A stretch of DNA of 37,655 bases from Candidatus Bipolaricaulota bacterium (GCA_014360945.1 JACIWM010000002.1:1-37655); one strand, 5' to 3'. Numbered from the stretch's first letter, positions 14,367-23,481 are shown. The notes: generated from the letters alone by a model not told the origin. Program-made: numbers and translations.

Positions 14367-15667
14367 ATGTCCCCCGCTCCGAATCCCACCACGATGTCCC
14401 CGGGCCGGATGCGTTCGGCCGCAGCCTCCATGGCCCGGTTCAAATCGCGGCAAAACACGGCTTTCCCCCCAGCTCGGCGGACGGCGTCAGCCACAATGCG
14501 TCCGCTCACACCGGGGATCGGCTCCTCAAACGCCGGATATATCTCGGTCACCACCACCTCGTCGGCCCACGCCAGGACCTGGCCGAACTGCGGGGCAAGG
14601 AGGGCGGTGCGCGTGTAGCGGTGGGGCTGGAAGATGGCGACGATGCGCCTTCCGGGCCAGCCGGAGCGCAACGCGGAAATCCCGGCGGCAAGCTCCGTGG
14701 GATGGTGGGCGTAATCGTCCACCACGAGGTATCCGTTTTCTTCCAGAATTTCTAGGCGGCGGCGGGGCCGGGGGGCACAAGCCAGATCGTCCCGCAGGCG
14801 GGAAATGGGAATGCCCAGGATATGGGCGGCGGCTAAAGCGGCCAGAGCATTGCGCACGTTGTGCTTCCCCGGCCCAGGCACCACCACCTCTCCGCGGCGG
14901 CGACCGAAGGCCCAAAGCTCAAAAACCGCCTGCTCCCGGAAGAACCGGACTCCGCGGGCCCGGAAGTCCGCGCCCGCACTCAACCCAAAGGTCACAACAT
15001 CGCGGTGATCGCGAACGATCTCCACAACGTGCGGGTCATCCACATTGGCCACGACTTTTTTGGCGTGTCCCAGAAACGCGGCGAACGCGGTTTTCAGGCC
15101 GAAAAAGCCGGCGTAGTTGTTGAGGTGGTCGCCATCAATGGAGGTGAGGACGCAGAGGTCCGGGGAAAGGCAAAGGAAGCGACCATCGGACTCATCCACC
15201 TCGGCCACCACCAATTTCTCCTTTCCCCAAGTGGCGGAGGGAAGGCCGGGGACCTGGCCACCGATGTAGTGTCCGGGCGAGGACTCGCGCATAAGCCAGG
15301 CGATCCATGTGGTGGTTGTGGTTTTCCCGTGCGTTCCCACCACGGCGGCCACGGACCTTTCACGCCAAAGCCAGCTCAAAGCACGGACGCGGGGAAGACG
15401 AAGGTCGGGATCAACGGCGCGGAGCTCGGGGTTGTCCGGGGCTACGGCGGAGGAGAAGACCACGGCGTCCAAGCCCGGCGGAAGATGCGCGGGATCGTGG
15501 CCCAGGTAGACTTCCGCCCACTCCGCCACCTCCCCAAGCCTGCGGGAGGCTTGGGCATCGGAGCCGGTGATGCTGGCCCCGCCCTGCCAAAGGAGCCGGG
15601 CCAGCCCGGACATGCCGTCCCCACCGATCCCCACCAGATGGACCTTCCGAAACTCCGGCCAGCGCAT
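14318..15667 (-). CDS. murC: UDP-N-acetylmuramate-L-alanine ligase
   Basis: 449 residues. Adds the first L-alanine of the peptidoglycan stem peptide, using ATP in the cytoplasm. Mur ligase layout: N-terminal Rossmann domain (VHLVGIGGDGMSGLA, 9-23), central ATPase domain with P-loop GTHGKTTT (111-118) and the EVDESDGRFL stretch, and a C-terminal domain with DDYAHHPTEL and FQPHRYTRT, both diagnostic of MurC. ATG 15667 directly follows the murG TAA. Downstream murB overlaps its 3' end. Confidence 0.97.
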   Translation of the reverse strand: MRWPEFRKVHLVGIGGDGMSGLARLLWQGGASITGSDAQASRRLGEVAEWAEVYLGHDPAHLPPGLDAVVFSSAVAPDNPELRAVDPDLRLPRVRALSWLWRERSVAAVVGTHGKTTTTTWIAWLMRESSPGHYIGGQVPGLPSATWGKEKLVVAEVDESDGRFLCLSPDLCVLTSIDGDHLNNYAGFFGLKTAFAAFLGHAKKVVANVDDPHVVEIVRDHRDVVTFGLSAGADFRARGVRFFREQAVFELWAFGRRRGEVVVPGPGKHNVRNALAALAAAHILGIPISRLRDDLACAPRPRRRLEILEENGYLVVDDYAHHPTELAAGISALRSGWPGRRIVAIFQPHRYTRTALLAPQFGQVLAWADEVVVTEIYPAFEEPIPGVSGRIVADAVRRAGGKAVFCRDLNRAMEAAAERIRPGDIVVGFGAGDIWRLTREMARSLSSGS

Positions 15668-16735
15668 TTATTTCCCCCTTCCCACGCTCTTCACGATCTC
15701 CGCCACTTTTTTTGTCGCGTCGGGGCGAGCCCAGGCCCGCGCCGCCGCACCCAGCCTGACTAAGGTTTTCTCGTTTCGCCAAAGCTGAGAGATGAGAGAA
15801 GAAAACTTTGGGCTTCGAAGATCTCGGTCCTGGAGGAGGACACAGGCCCCTTTTTGCTGAAAAAAGGCCGCATTTTTCTTTTGGTGGGCATTGGCCGCGC
15901 CGTTCCAGGGGACGAGCACCGCGGGCCTTCCAGCGCAAGTCAATTCTGCAAGGGTGGAACCGCCGGCCCGGCTCAGGACCAGCCTGGCCTGGGCCAAAAG
16001 TTCGGCCAAGCCCTCGGTGAAGGGATGTACCGAGGCTTTGAGGCCGACGGAGCGGAGTTTCTTTTCGATTGTTGCGGGATCGCCGGCCCGGCCCACCACG
16101 AGCCTGAGGGAAATATCGAAAAGCTTGGCCAAGGCCGGGGCCGCCTCCAGAACCCCGTCTACAAGGGCCCGGGAGCCCAGGGAGCCTCCCAGGACCAGGA
16201 GCTCATCACCCAGTGTTTCGGGTATCTCCGTGAACTCCCGGCGCACCGGCGTTCCGGTGTACACAGTTTTTGCTCCGGTCGGGCAGCCCGAAGTGTTGGG
16301 GAATCCGAGGAGGACGAAGTCGGCGAAGCGCGCGAGGAACCGGTTGGCCAAGCCCATCACGGCGTTCTGTTCGTGGAGGACCACGGGGATGCCCAAGGAT
16401 TTGGCGGCCAGGGCTGGAGCCACGGCCGGGTATCCGCCCATGGCCAGGACCACGTCCGGGGAAAAAGCCCATACCAGGCGCCTGGCCTGGGCCAGGGCTC
16501 GGAAATTTTTGGCCAGGGCCACGGGCCACGTCCATGGCCGATCCCGGGGAAGGCCGTAGGTTTTTAGGGGGAGGAACTCGATCCAGGGCCGATTTTTGGC
16601 GATCCTGGCTTCCAAGCCCTCCGGCCGGCCGATCCAACCTAGAGTGTGAATGCCTTCCCTGTGGAGTTCCTCCAGCACGGCCAATGCGGGGAAAACGTGC
16701 CCGCCGGATCCGCCCGCGGCCACAAGGATCCTCAT
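15668..16735 (-). CDS. murG: UDP-GlcNAc:lipid I GlcNAc transferase
   Basis: 355 residues. GT28 glycosyltransferase that makes lipid II at the inner face of the membrane. The N-terminal G-loop GGSGGHVFPALAV is at about 8-20; a second glycine loop LGGSLGSRALV and the C-terminal FTEGLAELLAQARLVLSRAGGSTLAEL carry the UDP-GlcNAc site. HEQNAVMGLANR is also a MurG hallmark. Start ATG 16735 overlaps the ftsW stop as ATGA; a GTG two codons earlier is possible. TAA is followed at once by the murC ATG. Confidence 0.97.
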   Translation of the reverse strand: MRILVAAGGSGGHVFPALAVLEELHREGIHTLGWIGRPEGLEARIAKNRPWIEFLPLKTYGLPRDRPWTWPVALAKNFRALAQARRLVWAFSPDVVLAMGGYPAVAPALAAKSLGIPVVLHEQNAVMGLANRFLARFADFVLLGFPNTSGCPTGAKTVYTGTPVRREFTEIPETLGDELLVLGGSLGSRALVDGVLEAAPALAKLFDISLRLVVGRAGDPATIEKKLRSVGLKASVHPFTEGLAELLAQARLVLSRAGGSTLAELTCAGRPAVLVPWNGAANAHQKKNAAFFQQKGACVLLQDRDLRSPKFSSLISQLWRNEKTLVRLGAAARAWARPDATKKVAEIVKSVGRGK

Positions 16736-17844
16736 GCCCACCCCTCCGGGATCACCACGGCTACCCGCGAAACGCGGGCCGACCGGGCCACGCCCAGGAT
16801 GAGCCCCACCAAGGCCATGCTCACGAGAATCGAGGTTCCGCCGTAACTCAGGAAGGGGAGGGTGAGGCCGGTGACCGGGACCACCCCCACCACCACCCCG
16901 AGGTTGAGCACGGTTTGGAACGCCAAAAGGAAGGAAGCTCCCAAAGCGTAGAGGGCACCGAGCTTATCCGGGGCCTGACGGGCCGTACGCCATCCCAAAA
17001 CCACCAGGGCCACATAAAGGCCAAGAAGCGCGGCAACGCCCAGAAAGCCGATCTCCTCGGCCACTACAGCGAAGACAAAGTCGTTGTGGGCGGAGGGAAG
17101 GTAAAACAGTTTTATTCGGGAACCGCCAAGGCCGCGGCCGAAAGGCCCGCCGGAGCCGATGGCCAAAAGAGCCTGATAAAGCTGGTAGCCTACGGTGTTT
17201 CGGTAGGCTTCGGGATTGAGGAAGGCCAGGAACCTCTCCAGCCGATAGCGAGCGGAAAAAAGGAGGGCTGTGCCCAAAGGCGCGGCCAAAAGGCCGCAAA
17301 GGAGGAGTTGGGCGGTGGGGACGCCTCCCACCCAGAGAAGAAAAAAGGTGAGGGTGGCGTACATGAGGAACATGCCGAAGTCGGGCTGGAGGAGGAGCAC
17401 GCTGCCAAAGAGACCAAGGACCAAGAGGTGGGGAAGGAGGCCCTGGCGTGGATTCTCCACGGCCCGATTGCGGCGAACGAGGGAGCCGGATAAATACAAA
17501 AGGAGCGCGATTTTCCCGAGCTCCGAGGGCTGAAGGCTCAAAGGTCCGGCCTCCAACCACCGGCCGCCCCGGCTCAATGGAGGAACGAGAGTGAGAAGGG
17601 TGAGGAGGAATGAGCCGAGGAGGAGGATGTCGTCCACGGCGGCCCAGTGGTGGTAATCCACGCGCCAAAAGGTGAGGAGGGCAAGGAGGCCGAGGCCCAC
17701 GGCCAATGCCTGGCGGCGCAGCATGGCCCAGGGGTCCCCATAGATCCGGGCCGAGATGGGAAAGGACGCTGTTCCCACGAAAACCAGCCCCGCCAGGACT
17801 AAGAAGGCCGCCACCACCAAGACCTTTCCCTCCAGGCCGAGCAT
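16732..17844 (-). CDS. ftsW: SEDS-family division protein FtsW
   Basis: 370 residues from ATG 17844. SEDS glycosyltransferase that polymerises septal peptidoglycan from lipid II together with a class B PBP. About ten membrane spans; motifs include RGGRWLEAGPLSLQPSELGK, VLLLQPDFGM, and the GLPFLSYGGTS-like TLTLPFLSYGGTS region near the end (as GLTLPFLSYGGTS). Being between murD and murG favours FtsW over RodA. A GTG at 17877 would add 11 residues. The gap to murD (97 bases) is the largest break in the fourteen-gene run, and only a very weak -10-like GACACT (17857-17852) is seen there, so an internal promoter is possible but unproved. Confidence 0.95.
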   Translation of the reverse strand: MLGLEGKVLVVAAFLVLAGLVFVGTASFPISARIYGDPWAMLRRQALAVGLGLLALLTFWRVDYHHWAAVDDILLLGSFLLTLLTLVPPLSRGGRWLEAGPLSLQPSELGKIALLLYLSGSLVRRNRAVENPRQGLLPHLLVLGLFGSVLLLQPDFGMFLMYATLTFFLLWVGGVPTAQLLLCGLLAAPLGTALLFSARYRLERFLAFLNPEAYRNTVGYQLYQALLAIGSGGPFGRGLGGSRIKLFYLPSAHNDFVFAVVAEEIGFLGVAALLGLYVALVVLGWRTARQAPDKLGALYALGASFLLAFQTVLNLGVVVGVVPVTGLTLPFLSYGGTSILVSMALVGLILGVARSARVSRVAVVIPEGWA

Positions 17845-17941
17845 CAAGGGGAGTGTCGTCCCACAATGCCCACGCACAAAGGAAAAGGATGGCCGCGGGG
17901 TTGGTCGTCAGTACTTTTGCACGGTGCGGAACGTCCGGAAT

Positions 17942-19219
17942 CTACGGGACAGCCGGGGTCTCTTTTTGGAGGCGGCGGAAGGCCTCCTTGAACGCTTCGC
18001 CCCGATGGGCGTAATCCCGGAATTGATCGAAGCTGGCGCAGGCCGGGGAAAGAAGGACCGTGTCGCCCGGATGGGCCAGCCGAAAAGCTCGGCGCAGGGC
18101 ATCAAGGGGATCGCCCGCAAGCTGGAAGGGAATGCCCCAGGTCCTGAGAAGCTCAGAGAAGAATTCCTGGGATTCGCCAATGAGGACGCAAGCCCGGACC
18201 TTTTCCCGAAGGGGAATCTCCAAAGCCTCGTAACCGCCGCGCTTGTGGCGTCCGCCCAGGATCAAAACCACCGGTCCTGGCACGGCCCGGAGGGCGGCAC
18301 ACGTGGCATGGGCGTTGGTTCCCTTGGAATCGTTGACGAAGGAAATCCCCCCGATTTGGCCCACCCACTCCAGCCGATGGGGACCATGAAGGATGGGCGA
18401 GAGGCTCTCGAAGGACGGCGGTTCTCGGCCGGGGAAGACGGTGGCCGTCGCGGCCCACGCCGCTTTCAAATTGAACACAAGGTGCGTAGGAAGCCCTTTT
18501 TCCCAGCCCGCAGGAAGTTTCACCTCTTCGATCACCATGGTCTTGGCTCGTGGGGAAAGAAACCCCAAGATTTCTCGGCCCAATACCGCAAGGTCTTCAT
18601 CCGTTTGACGCCGGAAAATCTTGGCTTTAGCGGCAAAATATTCGGCTAAGCTTCGGTGATAATCGAGGTGGTCGGGCGCGAAATTGAGCCAGACCGCCAC
18701 GTTTGGTCGAAATTCGTGAGTCCAAAGGAGCTGGAAGGAACTCACCTCCAGGACCCAGGGCCGGCCTTCCACTTCGTTTATGGTCTCGATGGCCGGATGA
18801 CCAATGTTCCCTGCCACCACCGGTTCCAGCTCCCAGTGGCGGAGGATGGCACCGATGAGCTCGGTGGTTGTGGACTTCCCGTTAGTGCCAGTGACAGCGA
18901 AGATCAAGCTGGGTTTGGCCAGCCGAAACGCGAGTTCTATTTCTGACCAAATAGGGATTCCCCGCCGCACCGCCTCCCGCAGGACGGGAACGGTGGGCGG
19001 GACTCCGGGACTGGGCACGATTAACTCTGCTTCCAAAACTTTTGGGGAATGACCTCCCTCCTCGAAAGTCACGCCGTGCCGTTCCAAAAACTCCCGCTCC
19101 TCTGGGGAAAGGGACCGAGCTTCGGAAAGAAAAAGCCCGACTTTTTGCGCGAGAACCTCCACCAATGCCCGGCCGGTGCGACCCAGACCCAGAACGGCGA
19201 TCTTCCCAGGAAGGATCAT
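17942..19219 (-). CDS. murD: UDP-N-acetylmuramoylalanine-D-glutamate ligase
   Basis: 425 residues. Adds D-glutamate to UDP-MurNAc-L-Ala in the cytoplasm. N-terminal dinucleotide-like fold VLGLGRTGRALV (9-20), SPGVPP, then P-loop GTNGKSTTTE (111-120), the EVSSFQL motif characteristic of MurD, NFAPDHLDYH, and in the C-terminal domain FVNDSKGTN, LILGGRHKRG and LLSPACASFDQF. ATG 19219 overlaps the ftcD stop as ATGA. The first mur gene of the cluster; murE, murF and mraY are not in the window and must be elsewhere. Confidence 0.96.
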   Translation of the reverse strand: MILPGKIAVLGLGRTGRALVEVLAQKVGLFLSEARSLSPEEREFLERHGVTFEEGGHSPKVLEAELIVPSPGVPPTVPVLREAVRRGIPIWSEIELAFRLAKPSLIFAVTGTNGKSTTTELIGAILRHWELEPVVAGNIGHPAIETINEVEGRPWVLEVSSFQLLWTHEFRPNVAVWLNFAPDHLDYHRSLAEYFAAKAKIFRRQTDEDLAVLGREILGFLSPRAKTMVIEEVKLPAGWEKGLPTHLVFNLKAAWAATATVFPGREPPSFESLSPILHGPHRLEWVGQIGGISFVNDSKGTNAHATCAALRAVPGPVVLILGGRHKRGGYEALEIPLREKVRACVLIGESQEFFSELLRTWGIPFQLAGDPLDALRRAFRLAHPGDTVLLSPACASFDQFRDYAHRGEAFKEAFRRLQKETPAVP

Positions 19220-20130
19220 TCCCCCCGCAGGGCTTCTTCAATTCGGCGCTCGAGAACCTGACCTAGCGAGAATTTCTCCAGTTGCAGGTAGTACTCAGCG
19301 ACCTGGACCAACGCCTCCTCGGGAATTAGGCCGACGATCTCCGTTCCCACCACGGGGACCCCGAACCTTTGGGCCTCTCGGCGCACAAGCTCCAAGACCC
19401 GGGGAAGCGGGGTCTTTCGAAAATTCGTGAGGTTCATGGAGACCTGGACGATACCCCGCTCCCGCAGCTCCATGCCGAGGGCCTTCACGTAGCGAAGGCC
19501 GCCGGAGGAGAAGCGTACGGCCTTGGCAATTTCCTTAGCCACGCGGAGATCGGAGGTGCCGAGGTTCACGTTGAAGGCGATGAGAAACTCCCGGGCACCC
19601 ACGGCGGTAACCCCCGCGGTAGGATGCACAACGGGATCACCGAAATCCGGGTGCCAGTTAGGGTCTTTGATCTTCTCAAAAAAGCCCTCGAACTCGCCTT
19701 TGCGGATCTCGGAAAGGTCCTGCCGTTCGGGCCTGGTCGCGGACTCGGCATAAAGGTAAACGGGGACACGGAATTTTTTCCAGATTTCCTTTCCCACTTT
19801 GTGGGCCAGGGCCACACAGTCCTGCATCTTCACGCCGCGCACGGGCACGAACGGCACCACGTCCACGGCGCCCATGCGGGGATGCTCTCCGCGATGAACC
19901 CGGAGATCGATGCGGGGAAGGGCGGCGGCAAAAAGTTCCAAGACCGCCGTGGCCACCCCTTCCGGCGTCCCCACAAAAGTGAAAACACTGCGGTTGTGAT
20001 CGGGATCGGATTGCACATCGAGGAGCCGTACCTCGGAAACGTTGCGAATGGCTTGGGCCATGGCCTCAATGGCCGCCTTGTCTCGGCCTTCGGAGACGTT
20101 AGGTACGCACTCAACGAGTTTCTCCCACAT
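19216..20130 (-). CDS. ftcD: Glutamate formimidoyltransferase, single-domain
   Basis: 304 residues, only the formiminotransferase part; no cyclodeaminase domain follows. The family moves a formimino group from formiminoglutamate to tetrahydrofolate. Visible hallmarks: LVECVPNVSEGRD at the start, DPDHNRSVFTFVG, and HRGEHPRMGAVDVVPFVP around the catalytic His. No histidine-degradation gene is near; it sits between fabZ and murD with overlaps on both sides. Stand-alone members of this family have been reported to replace 5-formyltetrahydrofolate cycloligase, so folate recycling is a reasonable alternative role. ATG 20130 was chosen over GTG 20133; either overlaps the fabZ end by about 20 bases. 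Confidence 0.9.
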   Translation of the reverse strand: MWEKLVECVPNVSEGRDKAAIEAMAQAIRNVSEVRLLDVQSDPDHNRSVFTFVGTPEGVATAVLELFAAALPRIDLRVHRGEHPRMGAVDVVPFVPVRGVKMQDCVALAHKVGKEIWKKFRVPVYLYAESATRPERQDLSEIRKGEFEGFFEKIKDPNWHPDFGDPVVHPTAGVTAVGAREFLIAFNVNLGTSDLRVAKEIAKAVRFSSGGLRYVKALGMELRERGIVQVSMNLTNFRKTPLPRVLELVRREAQRFGVPVVGTEIVGLIPEEALVQVAEYYLQLEKFSLGQVLERRIEEALRGE

Positions 20131-20539
20131 CACGCACCACCAGGGTTATTAAGGCTTCGGCGGCGAGATCGCCGTCCACCTCCGCCTGGACCTGAGCCTG
20201 AAGGACAGGCCCGCGGCGCCGGAGGGCTTTGGCCCGGAAGGTGAGGCGGTCGCCCGGGACCACCGGCCGGCGGAACCGGGCCCGCTCCACCTCCGCCAAA
20301 ACCGCGAGCTTTCCCGCGCCCAAAAGGAGCCCGGCCGCCTGGGCCATGCCCTCCAGAATCATCGTCCCCGGCATGACCGAGGGAAAAGGCCGCCGAAAAT
20401 GCCCCTGAAAATAGGGCTCGTTTATAGTCACGCACTTCTGGGCCACCACCTCCTCCTCGGTGCGGGAAAGAACCCGGTCCAAAAGGAGGTAGGGGTAGCC
20501 CAGGGGCAGCGCCCGTTTGAGCTCCTCGACATCCATCAT
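20111..20539 (-). CDS. fabZ: 3-hydroxyacyl-ACP dehydratase, FabZ-like
   Basis: 142 residues, family length. Hot-dog fold enzyme that dehydrates 3-hydroxyacyl-ACP in fatty acid elongation. The catalytic His is in NEPYFQGHF and the catalytic Glu in MILEGMAQAAG. The C-terminal half has ERARFRRPVVPGD. Two oddities: the usual LPHRYPFLLVDR is LPLGYPYLLLDR (His lost), and GHFPGxP is GHFRRPF. The start ATG 20539 overlaps the preceding stop as ATGATG; 20536 is also possible. In many diderms fabZ sits among bamA, skp, lpxD and lpxA; here the lpx genes are missing. Confidence 0.88.
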   Translation of the reverse strand: MMDVEELKRALPLGYPYLLLDRVLSRTEEEVVAQKCVTINEPYFQGHFRRPFPSVMPGTMILEGMAQAAGLLLGAGKLAVLAEVERARFRRPVVPGDRLTFRAKALRRRGPVLQAQVQAEVDGDLAAEALITLVVRDVGETR

Positions 20540-21354
20540 CTCGTGGGGAACAGGTTCCAAAGGCGTTTCTCCACCTCTCCAGTGAGATCGGTGATGGTCC
20601 CGGCCCGGTAGTACATGACCACGTCCTTCGTGCGCAAAACGAGGTCATAGCCCTGCTCTTGGGCCACTTGCTGGGTGATCTCCAGGATTTTTGCCGCCGC
20701 CACCTGGGTGAGGAGCTGGTCCACCTGTTGGAAGGCGGTCTGCAGCTGCTGGACCTGGCTCAGGAACGCGGTGTAGTCGAGGATCACCACTTGGGCCTGC
20801 TCGACAAGGCTTTCCACCTGATCCGCCAGGGGCTTGGCCTGATCCCGCAAATTCTGCAAATCCGCGCGGAGGTTGGCGAACCCCGGGGAGGCGATCATCT
20901 TCTCCAGCATGGACATGTTCACCTGGACCTGGGCCTGGAGGTACTCCGCTTGGAGCTTGGCGTACTGCTGTTGGTAGGCGTCAGCGTTGATCTGGCCTTG
21001 GGAGTACTTCTCTTGCAAATCCCGGATGGCCTGGCTTTTGGCCTGAAGGGCGTTGCGTTCTGCGGCCACCTGGGGAAGGAACACCCGGGTGAACAAGGTT
21101 TCGGCATCCACCACTCCAATGCGGAAAGAGGCCCCGCCGCCGGCGGGAAGTGCTGCGACCTTTCCCTCTACGTCTCCGACGCGGGTCTGCAATGCGGTCA
21201 CCTGGGCCTGCAATGCCCCCAAATCCTTGGCCAAACCCGCGGTGTCCGCACTTTTCGGGCCGAGGACCACGCTTCCCACCACGCCCCCGACGAGTCCCAA
21301 GACCACCGCGCCGACAACACCGATAACGATCCAAACCGCAAGTTTTCCGCTCAT
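20536..21354 (-). CDS. OmpH/Skp-family protein, enlarged and membrane-anchored
   Basis: 272 residues, against about 160 for classic Skp. Skp chaperones escort unfolded outer-membrane proteins through the periplasm. Here an uncleaved-looking helix (residues about 5-32, rich in V/G/L) is followed by a short coiled coil (LGALQAQVTALQTRVGDVEGKV), then the OmpH core from IGVVDAETLF through long Gln/Ala-rich helices, and a C-terminal strand pair with YDLVLRTKDVVMYY. No clear signal peptidase site. Start ATG 21354 has a strong AAGGAGG that overlaps the bamA stop; the gap is 9 bases. Its place directly after bamA supports the chaperone role. Confidence 0.85.
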   Translation of the reverse strand: MSGKLAVWIVIGVVGAVVLGLVGGVVGSVVLGPKSADTAGLAKDLGALQAQVTALQTRVGDVEGKVAALPAGGGASFRIGVVDAETLFTRVFLPQVAAERNALQAKSQAIRDLQEKYSQGQINADAYQQQYAKLQAEYLQAQVQVNMSMLEKMIASPGFANLRADLQNLRDQAKPLADQVESLVEQAQVVILDYTAFLSQVQQLQTAFQQVDQLLTQVAAAKILEITQQVAQEQGYDLVLRTKDVVMYYRAGTITDLTGEVEKRLWNLFPTR

Positions 21355-21363
21355 TTCTCCTCC

Positions 21364-23481
21364 TTAGAACATCGGGCTCATTCCAAACTCAAAGGCCGGG
21401 ACCCACGTGGGCTCCCGGTCGTTTGGCCACGATGCGGAAAGGCGGACAAACATCCCGCCCAAATTGACGGCCACCTCCAGCCCCGGTGCGATCTTGATGG
21501 TTTTGGTGCGCAGATCGACCCCAACATCCAAGAACGGGGCGAACCAAGCTCCCTGTGCAAGTTCAATGCGAAACTCCGCGTTAAGGAGGGCCAGACGATC
21601 GGTGCTTACCTTTTTTGCGCCCCGTACGGAATCCACACCGCCCAAGCTGAACTGGTAATCCGCGGGCAAGTCCCAGCCCACTTGGGCTAAAGCGCGCACC
21701 GCCAGGGCGCAGCGGTAGTCCCCAAGATCTGCGGGCCAAAAGCGGCTCACCTCAAGACGAGTGGAGACATACTCCACGCCCGGGGCGAACGTGCCGGCTT
21801 TGTCAAGGGAGATTTGGCTGCGTTGGCCATGGCGGGGGAAGAAAGGACTGTCCCGATCATCCCACAAAAGCCCCACCGAGAGGACATTGCGGGGAGGAAG
21901 GGGCTCATCCGGAAGCTTCACGGGCGATTCATGGGTGAAGCTCAGGGTCAGGTTCAGGTAGTCTCCGATAGGATAGGCCACGCGGCCGCTTCCGCCCAAG
22001 GTGAGCCGCTTCCCTTCCTCCTTGCGGTAAAGTTCTAACTGCACCTGGGTGAAAACCGGGAAGGAGCGCCCAGTGTAGCTCAAATTCCAGGTGGCTTCAG
22101 TGCTTCCTGCAATCCCGCGGGAGTAGGTCAGGGAAAGGTCCTGGGCGGTGCCAAAGATGTTCTTTTGGGAGTAGGAAAGATTGCCCACGAGGCCTCCATC
22201 AGGGGAAAGGCCCAAAGATCCCTGGATGCTTCCAAGCTTCTCGAGTTCTTTCACTTCCACGGTGAGGACCACCTCATCATCGGCCCAGGTTGGGGTAAGA
22301 GTGACGTCGCTGAAGTACCCGAGGGCCATGAGGTTTTGGCGGGCCACGATGAGTCTAGCTTCGGTGAGGATTTGACCCGGCCGAAGGCCGAGGACTCTCA
22401 GGATCACCCAGTCCGCGGTGCGCGTGGCCCCCTTGATCTCGATCCGACCAAGCTTTCCTTCTCGTACACGTATGCGAAGAACCCCGTTTTCCACGCCCTC
22501 TCCCACGAAGTCCGCAAGCAAATACCCCTCCCGCCGGTAGTAATCGTAAAGCTCACCCAGGGCCTGAAGGACTTGGTAGTTTTGAACGAGGCCTTGGGGG
22601 AGCGGGCCGAGGAGGGCCTGAGCTTGTTCCGGGGAAAGCGCAGTGAGGCCGGAAAGAACGATCTCCTTAATCGGGGCGGGCTCAGATAGAACTTGGCGCT
22701 CGGTGAGTTCCCACACGAGCTTGACCCCGTCAGGGGCGACCTCCGGAACGACCTGTGCTTCCGAGAAAAACACGGAGCGGGAAAGCCGGGCTAGACTCTC
22801 TTGGATCTTGGAAATCCGGCCCACCTCGCCCAAGGGAACATCGATGAGCTTCAACGCCTCCTCTTCGGGCACGGTGACAAGACCGCGCACCTCGTGGGCT
22901 ACGACCGGAAGCTCCTCAAATCGAATCACCAGGGTCTCCCCGGGAACGACCTCCGTGACCTGTACGGTGCCCATGTCTTTCTTTTGGTACTCGTCGAGCA
23001 CGGCTTTGAGGGCCTCCTCCAGCTTTTTGGCGTTCAAGATTTTTCCGGGTTTTATGTCGTGCTCGGACAGGATCTCCCGGACCTTGCTTTCGTAAACGCG
23101 GGGAGGGCTGAGGATTTCGCGGACCCACACCTCGATCCAGGACCACAGAGTTTTTCCGCCGCGGGGCTCCGGAGGGACGCCTTCAATAACAATTTTTTGC
23201 ACCACCGGGTACTCCACCACCCGGTAACGAACCACCACTTTCCCGTCCTCCAAGGCCACCTCCGGGGTGACCTGGGCGAAGTAGCCCATGTCCTCGAGGG
23301 CTTTGGCTCCGGCGAGGACTTTCTCTCGATCCACAACCTCCCCGATCTTGAACGGAAGCTTGGCCAAAATCTCCGCCGTGGACACGTACTCGTTTCCGAC
23401 GATCTCCACCCGCTCGACGGGAAAGGTCTGAGTCCAAGCCAGAACACCAAAAAGCACAGCGAAGAAGAAGCCTTTTCTCAC
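21364..23481 (-). CDS. bamA: Outer membrane protein assembly factor BamA
   Basis: 705 residues. Omp85 protein that inserts beta-barrels into the outer membrane. Signal peptide about residues 1-18 (after VRKG). Five POTRA repeats can be traced, beginning near VERVEIVGNEYVS, VVQKIVIEGV, HEVRGLVTV, IKEIVLSGLTA and GRIEIKGATR, up to about residue 410. The rest is a 16-strand-type barrel with FSLGGVDSVRGA (the VRGF/Y loop position) and C-terminal SPMF ending in Phe. The start is GTG 23481: it has GGAGGG at good spacing and overlaps the comM stop as GTGA. TTG 23487 is too close to that Shine-Dalgarno. Confidence 0.95.
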   Translation of the reverse strand: MRKGFFFAVLFGVLAWTQTFPVERVEIVGNEYVSTAEILAKLPFKIGEVVDREKVLAGAKALEDMGYFAQVTPEVALEDGKVVVRYRVVEYPVVQKIVIEGVPPEPRGGKTLWSWIEVWVREILSPPRVYESKVREILSEHDIKPGKILNAKKLEEALKAVLDEYQKKDMGTVQVTEVVPGETLVIRFEELPVVAHEVRGLVTVPEEEALKLIDVPLGEVGRISKIQESLARLSRSVFFSEAQVVPEVAPDGVKLVWELTERQVLSEPAPIKEIVLSGLTALSPEQAQALLGPLPQGLVQNYQVLQALGELYDYYRREGYLLADFVGEGVENGVLRIRVREGKLGRIEIKGATRTADWVILRVLGLRPGQILTEARLIVARQNLMALGYFSDVTLTPTWADDEVVLTVEVKELEKLGSIQGSLGLSPDGGLVGNLSYSQKNIFGTAQDLSLTYSRGIAGSTEATWNLSYTGRSFPVFTQVQLELYRKEEGKRLTLGGSGRVAYPIGDYLNLTLSFTHESPVKLPDEPLPPRNVLSVGLLWDDRDSPFFPRHGQRSQISLDKAGTFAPGVEYVSTRLEVSRFWPADLGDYRCALAVRALAQVGWDLPADYQFSLGGVDSVRGAKKVSTDRLALLNAEFRIELAQGAWFAPFLDVGVDLRTKTIKIAPGLEVAVNLGGMFVRLSASWPNDREPTWVPAFEFGMSPMF

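Noticed and set aside
17845..17941. Small gene in the murD-ftsW gap
   Set aside because: Only an N-terminal extension of ftsW from GTG 17877 is open there, without a ribosome site or similarity.
22985..23160. Possible lost lpxD or other gene remnants in the bamA region
   Set aside because: All bases are accounted for by POTRA-coding sequence of bamA; no frameshift or remnant is visible.
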